Assembly (NCBI GenBank): GCA_046757465.1 | Contig: JBHHYH010000002.1 | Location: forward strand, 60,127-124,126 | DNA from: Scalindua_A sp046757465 | GTDB lineage: Bacteria > Planctomycetota > Brocadiia > Brocadiales > Scalinduaceae | DNA length: 64,000 bases | Reading direction: 5' to 3' | In this document: piece after piece, positions 1 to 8,235 of the stretch | Numbering within the stretch: position 1 is the first letter of the stretch | Layout: each line of letters starts with the position of its first letter | Position numbers and translations under genes: made by a program | Notes under the pieces: generated by a model | Databases searched by the model: none | Seen by the model: the letters and a program-made list of their open reading frames with translations, nothing else | What the model was told of the DNA's origin: nothing

Positions 1-225
1 TACTCTGCATTCATGGGAGGTATTGTAGCTCCGACCTTAGCTATTATTGCCCTGATAATACTACCTTATATTGATAGAAGACCAGTAGGTGAAGGTGTCT
101 GGTTTTCACGTGAAAGGAAATGGGTTCAGATAGTCTTTACGATATGTGTTGTTACCATAACCGTACTTACAATTATAGGTGTATTCTTTAGGGGCGCTAA
201 CTGGTCTTTTGTCGTTCCGTGGTAA
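1..225 (+). CDS. Cytochrome b (bc-type complex), C-terminal fragment
   Basis: The frame is open from the first base of the window, so the gene begins upstream and only about 74 C-terminal residues are visible. They contain two hydrophobic helices, a conserved ILPYIDR turn between them, and a C-terminal FFRGANW...VPW tail that I associate with the C-terminal part of quinol:cytochrome c reductase cytochrome b in planctomycetes and related phyla. The protein would sit in the energy-converting membrane and oxidise menaquinol. The multiheme cytochrome gene downstream on the same strand supports a bc1-like complex. The heme-b histidines lie outside the window, so the family call rests on the tail and the context. 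Confidence 0.7.
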   Translation, partial: YSAFMGGIVAPTLAIIALIILPYIDRRPVGEGVWFSRERKWVQIVFTICVVTITVLTIIGVFFRGANWSFVVPW

Positions 226-784
226 TGTGTAAGTATCTTGTGAAATAAAAACCAATGTAAAAAACAAATCCCCCTCCCTGCCAGACCCGTCCCGCCTGTA
301 CCAGAACGGGCAAGCGAACGGCACCCGCCAGAACGACGTTGTCGGGCTGGTTGCCGGGCGGGCAAATGGCAGGCGGCTTTCCCCCTTTTCTAAAGGGGGA
401 TTTAGGGGGATTCGGCCCTTTTGCTAAAGAGTGAGATGGGAAGCTATTGCTTTTAGCAGTTTTAAATATTTTATTTTGCGCAGCAAACGCTCATGACCAT
501 TTAGGTCACCACTAATAATGAAAATTGGATTCCCTGCCCGACAAACAGACTGGGTCATAATAAAGGAAATGCCTATTTTGTCATTCTGAACTTGATTCAG
601 AATCTAATGATTTCAATAGGTTAGCAACCTTAGAGATCCCGAAACAAGTTCGGGATGACATTATGACCCAGTCTGAAATGGCAGGTAGGCTTGTGTGCAA
701 GGTTACTTCCCTGTCGGGAAGATTCCAGAATCTATTTTCTAGTTAAAACCAAGAAGTTAGCGACTGAAAGGAGCTAAGTTCCAT
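226..784. other. Intergenic stretch with hairpin repeats and a MITE-like element
   Basis: This 559-base stretch holds no convincing gene. It contains a GC-rich segment at about 270-365, a palindromic block of C5/G5 runs at about 378-411, and a 128-bp inverted-repeat element at 547-674. A GAAAGGAG ribosome binding site for the next gene lies just before its ATG. Short frames on the minus strand here follow the repeat sequence and are not supported as genes. Confidence 0.7.
547..674. repeat. MITE-like element, family A, copy 1
   Basis: Ends are perfect 15-bp inverted repeats, AGACTGGGTCATAAT on the left and its complement on the right. The interior carries two smaller hairpins built on gtcattctgaa/ttcagaa and atcccgaa/ttcgggat. 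About 80 interior bases are almost identical to the copy at 6576-6704, but both ends differ from that copy in a matched way. No transposase is encoded, so movement would need an enzyme supplied in trans. Confidence 0.8.
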
Positions 785-2800
785 ATGGATAGGAACTTAA
801 GATGGATGTTTGCAGTATTGGGTATATTTTCTATAGGAACATTTTATCTTGTCTTGAGGAGCGAATACACACAGGAGTGGGAAAAATATCAGAGAGAATT
901 TGAATTTGCTTCACAGGGTATAATTGGGGGTATTGCTAAATCAAAGCCAAAGGAAATTAAACAAATAGTACTGGACAAATTTAAAAGGATTGATAGGTGT
1001 ATGACTTGTCACTTAGGCATAAATAATGTCAAGTTTGAATGTTCTGAACAACCCTTTAAATCTCATTCGGGGCAATATCTGGTCTGGCACCCTATAGAAA
1101 AGTATGGCTGCACTATCTGTCATGAGGGACAGGGATTAGCAACAAATTATGAGGATGCTGCGCATAACCAAATACCTCATTGGGTAAATACTATGATTCC
1201 AGCCGGGCTAACTCAGATTTCATGTGGTAAATGCCATCTTGATAAAACCGTTCCTTATGCATCCTTGCTTTCAGATGGTAGAAAAGCGCTTGAGAGATAC
1301 GGTTGTTATGGATGCCACGAAGTACAACGGTATAGTGAAAAACTTAAACCGGCTCTTTCTCTTGACAGATTAGGGGATAAAGTTGAGAGAAAATGGCTTG
1401 TAAAATGGCTCAAAAATCCTGGAGATTATTTGGAGAAGGCAAAGATGCCAAGGTTTAGCCTTTCTCAGGATGAAATAGTTGCGCTAACTGAATTCTTGTT
1501 AAGTTCTAGAGATAAAGGTGGTTTAAACATAGTTGAGGGTGAAGGAGATTATGATAGAGGAAGAGGGTTATTCAGGCAATCACGTTGTATAAGTTGCCAC
1601 AGTATTAACGGAAAAGGCGGCGCGTTAGCCCCTGAACTTGGAAATATTGCAAGCAAGGTGAAAAAAGAGTGGTTATTACTTTACTTGAAAGACGTCCGTC
1701 ATTACCAGCCGAGGATAAAGATGTTACAGTATAACTTTACAGAGCAGGAGATTCTGGATATTACAGAGTATATGATGGGGGAATTCTATTCTGAAGATGA
1801 CGCGACTGAAGATGAGGACGCAGTCGGAGAAGAAGAGGAAGATGTTGAGGGTGAACCAATTGAGACAAATGTATCAGAGAGCGCTTTGAAGGAATTAATA
1901 AGAAATGGCAAAGAAATCTTTATTAAATACGGTTGTTTTGGTTGTCATGATAGAACTGGTGTTGAAATGCAGGCAAAGGTTGGTCCTGAGCTGAAAGCAA
2001 TTGGTTCGAAAGCTAAAGAGCAACTTGAATTTGGAAATGTAGAGGATGTCAAAAGGTCTATTGAGAATTACATATTTTTGAAAATCAAAGATACACGTCT
2101 CTTTGATGATAACGCAAAGATGCCTCAATTTAATCTTTCAGATGAAGATTTGATTAACCTGACATTTGCGCTTTTGAGTTATACCAAAGAAGAGATTCCC
2201 CTTAACTATAGAGTGACTGCAAAAAGAAAGACAAAATTCAACCCTCAAGGCCAATTTGGATTACTATTTAGAAAGTACAGATGTTACAGTTGTCATGAGG
2301 TGTTTGGTTCTGGAGGAGAATTATCTACTGCACCTCTTGATATGACTGGAAGCCAGCTTAAGAAGGAATGGTTGCTTGAATATTTAAAGAAACCATACGC
2401 CGTAAGACCAAATGTAATCCCAAGGATGCCACGTTTTCGAATGACAAATGATGAGGCAATGTACATGACTGATTATATAAGCGCTGTTTTTGTTGATGAT
2501 AGTATTCCCGATGACTTTGAAAGACACTTTCTACCGGATGATATTGATAAGGGTAAAAATCTATTTGAGGAAAAAGGATGCATATCATGTCACATCCTTG
2601 GTAAGGGTGGAGGTTACGTTGGTCCTCAACTTAATGCCGTTGGAGATCGCCTGAAATCAGGCTGGATATTTAAATGGCTTCTAAATCCACAGCTGTACAA
2701 ACCTGATACGATAGAACCTAATCACGGATTTTCTGAAGATGAGGCGAGGGCATTGTCTGCTTATCTATCCAGTATGAAGCAAGTAGATAAATCCCCCTAA
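785..2800 (+). CDS. Membrane-anchored octaheme c-type cytochrome
   Basis: The 671-residue product has an N-terminal uncleaved membrane helix (about residues 8-25) and eight CXXCH heme c motifs at roughly residues 72, 110, 146, 174, 268, 384, 500 and 598. The later hemes lie in repeated class-I-like modules, each followed by a Met-containing KMPRF/KMLQY/RMPRF segment that may supply the axial Met. A very acidic linker occupies about residues 338-360. The start is chosen for the GAAAGGAG sequence about ten bases upstream. It follows the cytochrome b gene, so it probably takes electrons from a bc1-like complex on the outer face of the membrane. The last codons (KSP-stop) come from a palindromic repeat that begins at about 2788. 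The exact partner complex is an inference. Confidence 0.88.
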   Translation: MDRNLRWMFAVLGIFSIGTFYLVLRSEYTQEWEKYQREFEFASQGIIGGIAKSKPKEIKQIVLDKFKRIDRCMTCHLGINNVKFECSEQPFKSHSGQYLVWHPIEKYGCTICHEGQGLATNYEDAAHNQIPHWVNTMIPAGLTQISCGKCHLDKTVPYASLLSDGRKALERYGCYGCHEVQRYSEKLKPALSLDRLGDKVERKWLVKWLKNPGDYLEKAKMPRFSLSQDEIVALTEFLLSSRDKGGLNIVEGEGDYDRGRGLFRQSRCISCHSINGKGGALAPELGNIASKVKKEWLLLYLKDVRHYQPRIKMLQYNFTEQEILDITEYMMGEFYSEDDATEDEDAVGEEEEDVEGEPIETNVSESALKELIRNGKEIFIKYGCFGCHDRTGVEMQAKVGPELKAIGSKAKEQLEFGNVEDVKRSIENYIFLKIKDTRLFDDNAKMPQFNLSDEDLINLTFALLSYTKEEIPLNYRVTAKRKTKFNPQGQFGLLFRKYRCYSCHEVFGSGGELSTAPLDMTGSQLKKEWLLEYLKKPYAVRPNVIPRMPRFRMTNDEAMYMTDYISAVFVDDSIPDDFERHFLPDDIDKGKNLFEEKGCISCHILGKGGGYVGPQLNAVGDRLKSGWIFKWLLNPQLYKPDTIEPNHGFSEDEARALSAYLSSMKQVDKSP

Positions 2801-2864
2801 ATCCCCCTTTAGAAAAGGGGGAAAGAGAGGGGGATTTCTAAAGGGGGACTAAGGGGGATTTATT
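2788..2864. repeat. Palindromic C5/G5 repeat cluster
   Basis: Runs such as atccccctaaatccc and their complements alternate and can fold into one or two hairpins. The cluster overlaps the stop codon of the octaheme cytochrome gene. Related units occur at about 378-411, 4705-4752, 20486-20533, 25335-25373, 54441-54487 and inside murD at 55658-55705. Confidence 0.75.
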
Positions 2865-3052
2865 TAATTCATTTAACATATGTGAGTATTTTGGTGGCAT
2901 GTATTTACCCTGTAGAATAAGTCTTTCATTCATACAATAGAATAACTAAGTTATGTTTCAGTGGTTAAACCCGTTGAGTAATTACACACTTTCTATTCAA
3001 CAGGTCAGGCTTGTTTGACCGTGCTTGTGTTTAAGAAAAGTAATTAGAAAAT

Positions 3053-3481
3053 ATGAAGAATAAGATAACTTTATTTTTGGGGTTATGTGTATTCATTTCT
3101 CTAATTTCTACTAGTTGTAATAGGAAAGAGACCGCCCAGTTGGAATTAGAAAATCCATTTATTGAAGCTGTTGAAAGAATTGATGGTGGACTTAACACCA
3201 TGCAGGTTAAGGGTAAAAAATTATATAAGCAATACTGCAGTATATGTCATGGAGAAGGAGGGAAAGGTGACGGATTTAACGCATTCAACTTAAATCCAAG
3301 ACCAGCAGACCTAACCAAGGTTTGTAAAGTGAGGGAAGACAAATATATCATCAAGGTTGTAACAGATGGAACAAAAGCTGTGGGAAAATCCTCTTTCTGC
3401 CCTCCTTATGGTAAGACAATTCAAAGTGAAGGCATCAATGCAATTATTTCATATTTGAAAACTTTAGTGATAGAAAACTGA
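3053..3481 (+). CDS. Monoheme c-type cytochrome, exported, lacking the usual Met ligand
   Basis: The 142-residue protein starts with a hydrophobic export segment ending at Cys22; the lipobox (STSC) is atypical, so it may be a lipoprotein or a plain secreted protein. One heme motif, CSICH at residues 62-66, is followed by the GKGDG segment normal for class I cytochromes. Where these proteins normally carry the axial Met (MPPYG/MPPFG) this one has Cys116 in FCPPYG, and there is no Met in the region. It lies behind the octaheme gene and probably acts as a small electron carrier of the same chain. The heme assignment is firm; the role is inferred. Confidence 0.82.
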   Translation: MKNKITLFLGLCVFISLISTSCNRKETAQLELENPFIEAVERIDGGLNTMQVKGKKLYKQYCSICHGEGGKGDGFNAFNLNPRPADLTKVCKVREDKYIIKVVTDGTKAVGKSSFCPPYGKTIQSEGINAIISYLKTLVIEN

Positions 3482-3599
3482 TAAAACTGTAGATTGTTTT
3501 ATGCATTATATGTAGTGTTAATATTTCAAAGATTCAAAAGTTCCTGTGCGACATGAAAGACCTATCTTTTGAAATTTATCAAAGTAAAATCTTTTTTCA

Positions 3600-3980
3600 A
3601 TGAAAGTATTTTTCATAATATTGGATTACATGGTTGCAATACTAATGGGAGTAGGGACCTTGTTTCTTGTCTCTCTGGTCGTTGGCAAGGGTTGGAACAT
3701 GTTCTTCACAATGATAGTGGGGATGGTTCTAGGTATGGTGGTACTTGCTGTAACTGTGCTGGTTTTCAGTCCTATATGTAGTTTGTTCCAACTTTTTCCT
3801 TCGGGGATGATTATAACTATGTTAACTGGTATGGCAGCGGGAATGATATTCGCTGCTAAGGAAATGGACTTTATGATAATTCTTTGGACAATTGTAACCT
3901 TCTCTTTATTTGTTCAGCTTGGAATTGATTTTTACAATATGAAGTTGAAAGGAGAGTTGCCGGTTGATGACTCAAACTGA
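3600..3980 (+). CDS. Small integral membrane protein, unknown function
   Basis: This 126-residue, Met- and Gly-rich hydrophobic protein has about four predicted transmembrane segments and a short hydrophilic C-terminus (MKLKGELPVDDSN). I do not recognise a family. Its 3' end overlaps the start of the following methyltransferase gene, which suggests translational coupling. An upstream overlapping frame on the same strand (3569-3781) has no protein-like composition and is treated as a shadow. Confidence 0.65.
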   Translation: MKVFFIILDYMVAILMGVGTLFLVSLVVGKGWNMFFTMIVGMVLGMVVLAVTVLVFSPICSLFQLFPSGMIITMLTGMAAGMIFAAKEMDFMIILWTIVTFSLFVQLGIDFYNMKLKGELPVDDSN

Positions 3981-4572
3981 AAGAAAGTGGTGGGAAAAGT
4001 GGGATAAAGCCGCTACGTTATTCGATTTTGTGAATAGTGGTATTGAACTTCGTTATGGAGAGTATAAACGCGAATGGTTTTCCCAAGCTGTGGGTCGAAC
4101 TTTGCTGGTAGCCGTAGGAACGGGTCTTGATTTACAATATTTTCCACAGGGAAGCAATGTTTTAGGGATAGACATAAGTTGGAAAATGTTGGAAAGGGCA
4201 AAGGAAAAATCTGAAAACACCACGTTGAACATTAAGCTAGTCCGTACGGATGCTCAGATGCTTGGATTTACGGATAACATGTTCGATACGGTGGTGACCT
4301 CATGCACGTTTTGTTCAGTTCCAGATCCGGTAAAGGGATTATGTGAGATCAGGAGAGTGCTGAAGCCAGGTGGAAAACTTTTGATGTTCGAGCATGTACG
4401 AAGCAATATTTTTTGGATGGGTCCGATGATGGATCTGATGACATATGTATCCCGCATGTTCGGACCTGATTTGAACAGAAGGACTGGAGAAAACATTATC
4501 AAAGCCGGATTCAAACTAGTACGGGAAATTAATGTATACCTTGACATGGTAAAATTGTTCGATGCAGTTTAG
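3967..4572 (+). CDS. Class I SAM-dependent methyltransferase (Methyltransf_11 type)
   Basis: The SAM-binding motif I is visible as LLVAVGTGLD near residue 50, followed by GIDIS (motif II acidic residue) and the C-terminal hallmark RRVLKPGGKLLMFEH. The length, about 200 residues, fits small-molecule or lipid methyltransferases. I chose ATG 3967; a TTG three bases upstream (3964) is nine bases from GGAG and is a real alternative. The gene overlaps the preceding membrane protein gene. The substrate is unknown. A His-rich open frame follows the stop in another phase and may be a lost tail. Confidence 0.8.
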   Translation: MTQTERKWWEKWDKAATLFDFVNSGIELRYGEYKREWFSQAVGRTLLVAVGTGLDLQYFPQGSNVLGIDISWKMLERAKEKSENTTLNIKLVRTDAQMLGFTDNMFDTVVTSCTFCSVPDPVKGLCEIRRVLKPGGKLLMFEHVRSNIFWMGPMMDLMTYVSRMFGPDLNRRTGENIIKAGFKLVREINVYLDMVKLFDAV

Positions 4573-4903
4573 CCCCCCCTATAATAGGGCAAAAAGATGT
4601 ATTCTGATTGAAGCTCATGCAGAATCCCATACGGGGGAGCATGAGCATGAACATGGTCACGAATATTAGAGTGGGGAACACCATCATTGATTAAAAAGAA
4701 ATACAATCCCCCTAAGTCCCTCCATTTGGTAAATGGGGGGACTTAGGGGGATTGATAAAGTGGGGTGAAGATATAAAATTTTTATCTGTCATCTTTTTTA
4801 TTTAGATAGTCTAACATAATAATTTTTGGTAATTATTAAACAATTAGATAAAGGAAAATCCCATGTAATAAAATTTGGTTATATCTGCGAATAAAAAAGT
4901 CTA
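4573..4903. other. Intergenic region with His-rich frame and hairpin
   Basis: The stretch between the methyltransferase and the TPR gene contains an open frame (4568-4669) that ends in alternating Glu-His residues but has no start codon of its own, and a palindromic C5/G5 repeat at 4705-4752 that could act as a terminator. The final 150 bases are AT-rich and presumably hold the promoter of the TPR gene, although no clear consensus boxes were seen. Confidence 0.55.
4705..4752. repeat. Palindromic C5/G5 hairpin repeat
   Basis: AATCCCCCTAAGTCCC on the left pairs with its complement on the right around a short TTTGGTAAA loop region. It belongs to the same dispersed hairpin family as the cluster at 2788-2864. 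Confidence 0.75.
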
Positions 4904-5431
4904 ATGAAGAATTTAATCATTCTATTAATCGTTTCAATAAGCTTCATTATTTTTAGCGGCTGCGCAGGGATGCACTACGGAGCAGGCGTGGGCTACTTAA
5001 AACAGCTGAAGTACCCAGAGGCAATTGACTCTTTCAAAGCAGTTTTGGAGAAAAATCCAAGATATCCGAAAGCACATACTCTCCTTGGAATAGCCTATTA
5101 TAAAAACGAAATGTATGGGCAAGCAGTCACCGAACTTGAAAGTGCAAAAGAACTTCGAAGACGTGATAAAAGGGCAAGATTATTTTTGGGCATGACATAT
5201 TTAAGGTACGGAAAGACAAAGGAAGCAATCAGCGAATGGAATTCATATGTTGAAATGTTTCCTTCTGATAACGTATCCGAAATATTGCGGAAAGTTATTG
5301 CAGCATTGAAAAGTGATGAAAACTTATCAGAAACTGTAGATTTGATGACAGGCAGTATTGAAGCTATAATTGCATTGGAAGACAGGATTCGTAATATTAC
5401 CTATTTCTATAGAACTAGATTTTGGAGATAG
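4904..5431 (+). CDS. TPR-repeat lipoprotein
   Basis: A signal peptide of about 19 residues ends in a lipobox (FSGC, Cys20), so the mature protein is probably attached to a membrane on the outer side. Residues about 30-130 form three tetratricopeptide repeats, seen as YLKQLKYPEAIDSFKAVLE, then an AHTLLGIAYYKNEMYGQAV unit and a third unit. The C-terminal 45 residues are helical and not assigned. Such proteins are usually scaffolds for envelope complexes. It stands alone between repeats, convergent with the barrel gene downstream. Confidence 0.82.
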   Translation: MKNLIILLIVSISFIIFSGCAGMHYGAGVGYLKQLKYPEAIDSFKAVLEKNPRYPKAHTLLGIAYYKNEMYGQAVTELESAKELRRRDKRARLFLGMTYLRYGKTKEAISEWNSYVEMFPSDNVSEILRKVIAALKSDENLSETVDLMTGSIEAIIALEDRIRNITYFYRTRFWR

Positions 5432-5511
5432 GTGTCTGTTTTTTATGGAAATCAGGAACACATCCCATATTTTTATTGGTTATATAAGGAGTAGAAAAGA
5501 ATCATACCTGA

Positions 5512-5550
5512 TCTGTTGTATTCCCAATTTAGATTTAAGAGACTTAAGGG
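5512..5550. repeat. Short dispersed repeat (GTATTCCCAATTT type), copy 1
   Basis: One of three copies of a unit of about 38 bases centred on TATTCCCAATTT and GACTTAAGGG, with a small internal hairpin TTAAG-aga-CTTAA. Other copies are at 13001-13038 and 19433-19473. All three lie at gene edges; this one lies between two convergent genes. Confidence 0.75.
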
Positions 5551-5585
5551 AATAATTGCAGTAGCATATTCCCCTTTTCCCTCAT

Positions 5586-6509
5586 TCAAAACAATAACCA
5601 TCTGAAGCCAATATTAAATGAGTAATCTGTATCGAGTTGATTTCCTCTTAAATCTTCGTAAATCGGTTTTTGAAAAGATGCCTCGATCAAAAAATTTGGC
5701 CTTGGTATAAACTGTATACCGGGTGATAAGAAGATCGTGTTTCTTCCAGAATCGTCAACTCTTTTGTCGTTTTGCTTGTTCTTTTGGCTTAATTTACCAT
5801 TAAATTCCAGATATAAATTTAACTGTTTTGCAGGATATGTCTCATATACAGAAGGCAATACCCTGTATCCAAAGGCAATATCATAATTCAAGGTGTCTCC
5901 AAACTCAAAATCATTTGCCTCTGTGTTGATGGTGTATATCAAATCGGCATTTATCCCGAAACGGCCTTTAATGTGCGTAAATATAAGCCCCAGGCCATAA
6001 TCAACGGAGCCTGTACCTAACTGGACAGACGGAGGCAGCCTCGCTCCACCCCTTTTCTCATCATCATCACCTGTGGGAAGCTTGAGCCTTCCTAATGCAG
6101 ACATCCTTGTGGTCTGCGCATGGGCATCTCTCTGGAAAAACTGATACTTCCCAAAAAGCGTTAAGTCTCCAAACCCTGAGTCTGAGAAACTTTTTCTTTC
6201 ACCATCTATCGTAGTCTTTTTTTCTTTATCCAGATAAGGTATGGAAGCACCCACTACGAGCTTGTTTGGTAATAGTTCATAAGGGATGATAAGTGGAATA
6301 GAGATAATATTGAATTCACCGCGTCCTCCCGGAAGTGAACCAAGCAGCTTGGTAGATTTTCCAAAGCTTCGTATTGCGCCACCTTCAATCCCTGTTACAA
6401 ATGCGGTCTGAGTATTGATTGGTGGACCTTGAGCATCTGCCCGATTGATAATGCTAGCTCCTAAAATAATAACGGTGAAGAAATATAAGGATATAATATA
6501 TTTTTTCAT
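5586..6509 (-). CDS. Outer-membrane beta-barrel protein (MetA-pathway/transporter-like family)
   Basis: The 307-residue product has a cleavable signal peptide (to about residue 26, ADAQG) and then alternating amphipathic beta-strands that end in a C-terminal Phe, typical of outer-membrane barrels. The pattern SGFGDLTLFGKYQFF followed by a GRLKLPTGDD loop resembles the family named for the phenol-degradation MetA pathway (PF13557), whose members are probably transport channels. The substrate is unknown. It is transcribed away from the heavy-metal-associated gene region and has a MITE just upstream. Confidence 0.75.
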   Translation of the reverse strand: MKKYIISLYFFTVIILGASIINRADAQGPPINTQTAFVTGIEGGAIRSFGKSTKLLGSLPGGRGEFNIISIPLIIPYELLPNKLVVGASIPYLDKEKKTTIDGERKSFSDSGFGDLTLFGKYQFFQRDAHAQTTRMSALGRLKLPTGDDDEKRGGARLPPSVQLGTGSVDYGLGLIFTHIKGRFGINADLIYTINTEANDFEFGDTLNYDIAFGYRVLPSVYETYPAKQLNLYLEFNGKLSQKNKQNDKRVDDSGRNTIFLSPGIQFIPRPNFLIEASFQKPIYEDLRGNQLDTDYSFNIGFRWLLF

Positions 6510-6575
6510 CTTAATGATACGTTTGTTGGATGTCTACCCGCCCGCACCGAACGGGTACCTGCCCGAAAGACATTC

Positions 6576-6704
6576 AGGCTGTGTCACAATAGAGAAAACT
6601 CATAATATGTCATTCTGAACTTGATTCAGAATCTAATGATTTCAATAGGTTAGCAACCTAAGAGATCCCGAAACAAGTTCGGGATGACAATTGTGACACA
6701 GCCT
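6576..6704. repeat. MITE-like element, family A, copy 2
   Basis: Perfect 15-bp terminal inverted repeats (AGGCTGTGTCACAAT) surround an interior almost identical to copy 1. The three base differences from copy 1 in the left end are mirrored exactly in the right end. It sits upstream of the barrel gene on the minus strand. Confidence 0.85.
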
Positions 6705-6771
6705 CATTGTCAGGCGGGCGTTCGGGTGGGAAGACCCCCGCTACATAAAATGTAAATTCCATATTATTAAA

Positions 6772-7305
6772 TTATTCAAACTTAAAGTCTCTTATTTCCA
6801 AAACATGAGGATGAAGACCATGGCCCTTTATTTTTTCTTCTTGTACTAGGCCGGTTACAGTAACAATTCCGCCTTGAGCCTGTTCAGATGTTATTATGTC
6901 CTTAAGCATTTTATTATCTTTTAAGATAAAGCTATCAGCAATATTATCAATCCTTAAGATCATCCTGCTATCAACTTGCTCAATCTTTCCTTTTATAGTA
7001 ACGACTATGTCCCTGGGAGTAAATCCACCATCCTTTACGGCCTTCTTTATTCCGTCAATGTCAATTGATTTACCTTCTTCAATCTTGATCTCAGCTAATC
7101 CCGTATCTATCCTCAGCTTCAAATCCTCAACCCCCCCAACTCTTTTCAGTTTTTTCTCTAAATTGTATGCGCAGAACGGGCACGAAAGGCCATCTACCTT
7201 GACTTGAACCCTGGTAGGTTCTCCAGATGTCAATCTAATAAACACCACTATGATAAGAGTAATTGTTGCAAGGATTAGGAATTTCTTTTTCAGTTGAATA
7301 ATCAT
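6772..7305 (-). CDS. Membrane-anchored heavy-metal-associated (HMA) domain protein
   Basis: After an N-terminal hydrophobic anchor (about residues 8-28), residues about 31-100 form a ferredoxin-like HMA domain with the metal-binding motif GLSCPFC and a VGGVEDLKLRIDTGLAEIK strand pattern as in CopZ/MerP-type metallochaperones. The remaining 75 residues (IVTVTGLVQEEKIKGHG...) look like an OB-fold-like domain. The HMA domain would bind a soft metal such as Cu(I) or Hg(II) outside the cytoplasm. A GGAGG ribosome binding site lies before the ATG. It is close to the CsoR operon, which also suggests soft-metal or thiol handling. Confidence 0.8.
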   Translation of the reverse strand: MIIQLKKKFLILATITLIIVVFIRLTSGEPTRVQVKVDGLSCPFCAYNLEKKLKRVGGVEDLKLRIDTGLAEIKIEEGKSIDIDGIKKAVKDGGFTPRDIVVTIKGKIEQVDSRMILRIDNIADSFILKDNKMLKDIITSEQAQGGIVTVTGLVQEEKIKGHGLHPHVLEIRDFKFE

Positions 7306-7407
7306 AATATCCTCCTTTCTGTCATAAAACGCCTTTTATTATGATGAGAAATAATTACATTAAGTAAATACATACATTTTTTATATATCAATAAAGCTGT
7401 TTTGCTA

Positions 7408-8235
7408 TTAAAACTGATAAACTGCAACGCTTTGGCCTTCATAATTCACCGCATACATTATGTTTTCCATAATTGCTATATCCGTTGGCTTGTGAAGGTT
7501 TTTTGAAAGAGTTTGGAGCAGGTTTCCTTCAAGGTCATAAACCAACACTCGATTTCCTTCAAAGTCAGTCACAAATAGTTGATTGTTGGCAACTTCTAGC
7601 CCGGTGGCTACATTAATGCCGTCTTTGTCTCCAATTATCTGCAAGCTGTTCCCTTGCTTATCGAATACTTGTATGCGGTTATTGTAGGCATCTGCTACAT
7701 AGATTTTTCCTGCGAAGAAAGCTACATCAGTTGGATAATAAAGTTCTCCCTCACCATGCCCTTCTTTTCCAAAGGTAACTGCACTTTCTCCCTGTTGTAA
7801 AATAATGCGATGATTGTTGAAATCAGCCACTGCAATTGTGCTACTATCAAAGGCTATACCTCCAATTGAATCGGGCTGATCCTTAAGTTTGAAGGCGCTG
7901 GTATTTCCGTTCTTCAATATTTGAATTGTATCGGAAGTGTATTCGGGAATATAGAGGGCTCCATTGTTCAAGGCAATGTGCATGGGACGTTCAAAACCGG
8001 AATACTCTTCAATCATTTTTCCTTCAATGTTAATCTTTACTACACGGTTATTGTCTACATCTGAAAGCCACAAGAAATTGTTTTGTGCAACTATTCCGAT
8101 TGGAGAAATATCCTGTAATTGTAGCTCTTTGATGAATTTCCACTCTTTTTTTGGCTCCTTCTTTTTCTGATATTCTGAGCAACCCAAAAAAAGTAGAGTT
8201 CCTATGAACGTTGCCGCAAATAATATCTTATTCAT
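7408..8235 (-). CDS. NHL-repeat beta-propeller lipoprotein
   Basis: I start the gene at the internal ATG at 8235, which is preceded by AAAGG and gives a proper lipoprotein signal (MNKILFAATFIG...LFLGC); the longer frame to 8277 adds 14 residues without a signal logic. The mature part, about 255 residues, shows NHL-type repeats (VADFNNHRIIL, VADAYNNRIQVFDKQGN, VTDFEGNRVLVYDLEGN) that build a six-bladed propeller. Such proteins are usually exported binding or sensing domains. Its ligand is not known. Confidence 0.82.
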   Translation of the reverse strand: MNKILFAATFIGTLLFLGCSEYQKKKEPKKEWKFIKELQLQDISPIGIVAQNNFLWLSDVDNNRVVKINIEGKMIEEYSGFERPMHIALNNGALYIPEYTSDTIQILKNGNTSAFKLKDQPDSIGGIAFDSSTIAVADFNNHRIILQQGESAVTFGKEGHGEGELYYPTDVAFFAGKIYVADAYNNRIQVFDKQGNSLQIIGDKDGINVATGLEVANNQLFVTDFEGNRVLVYDLEGNLLQTLSKNLHKPTDIAIMENIMYAVNYEGQSVAVYQF

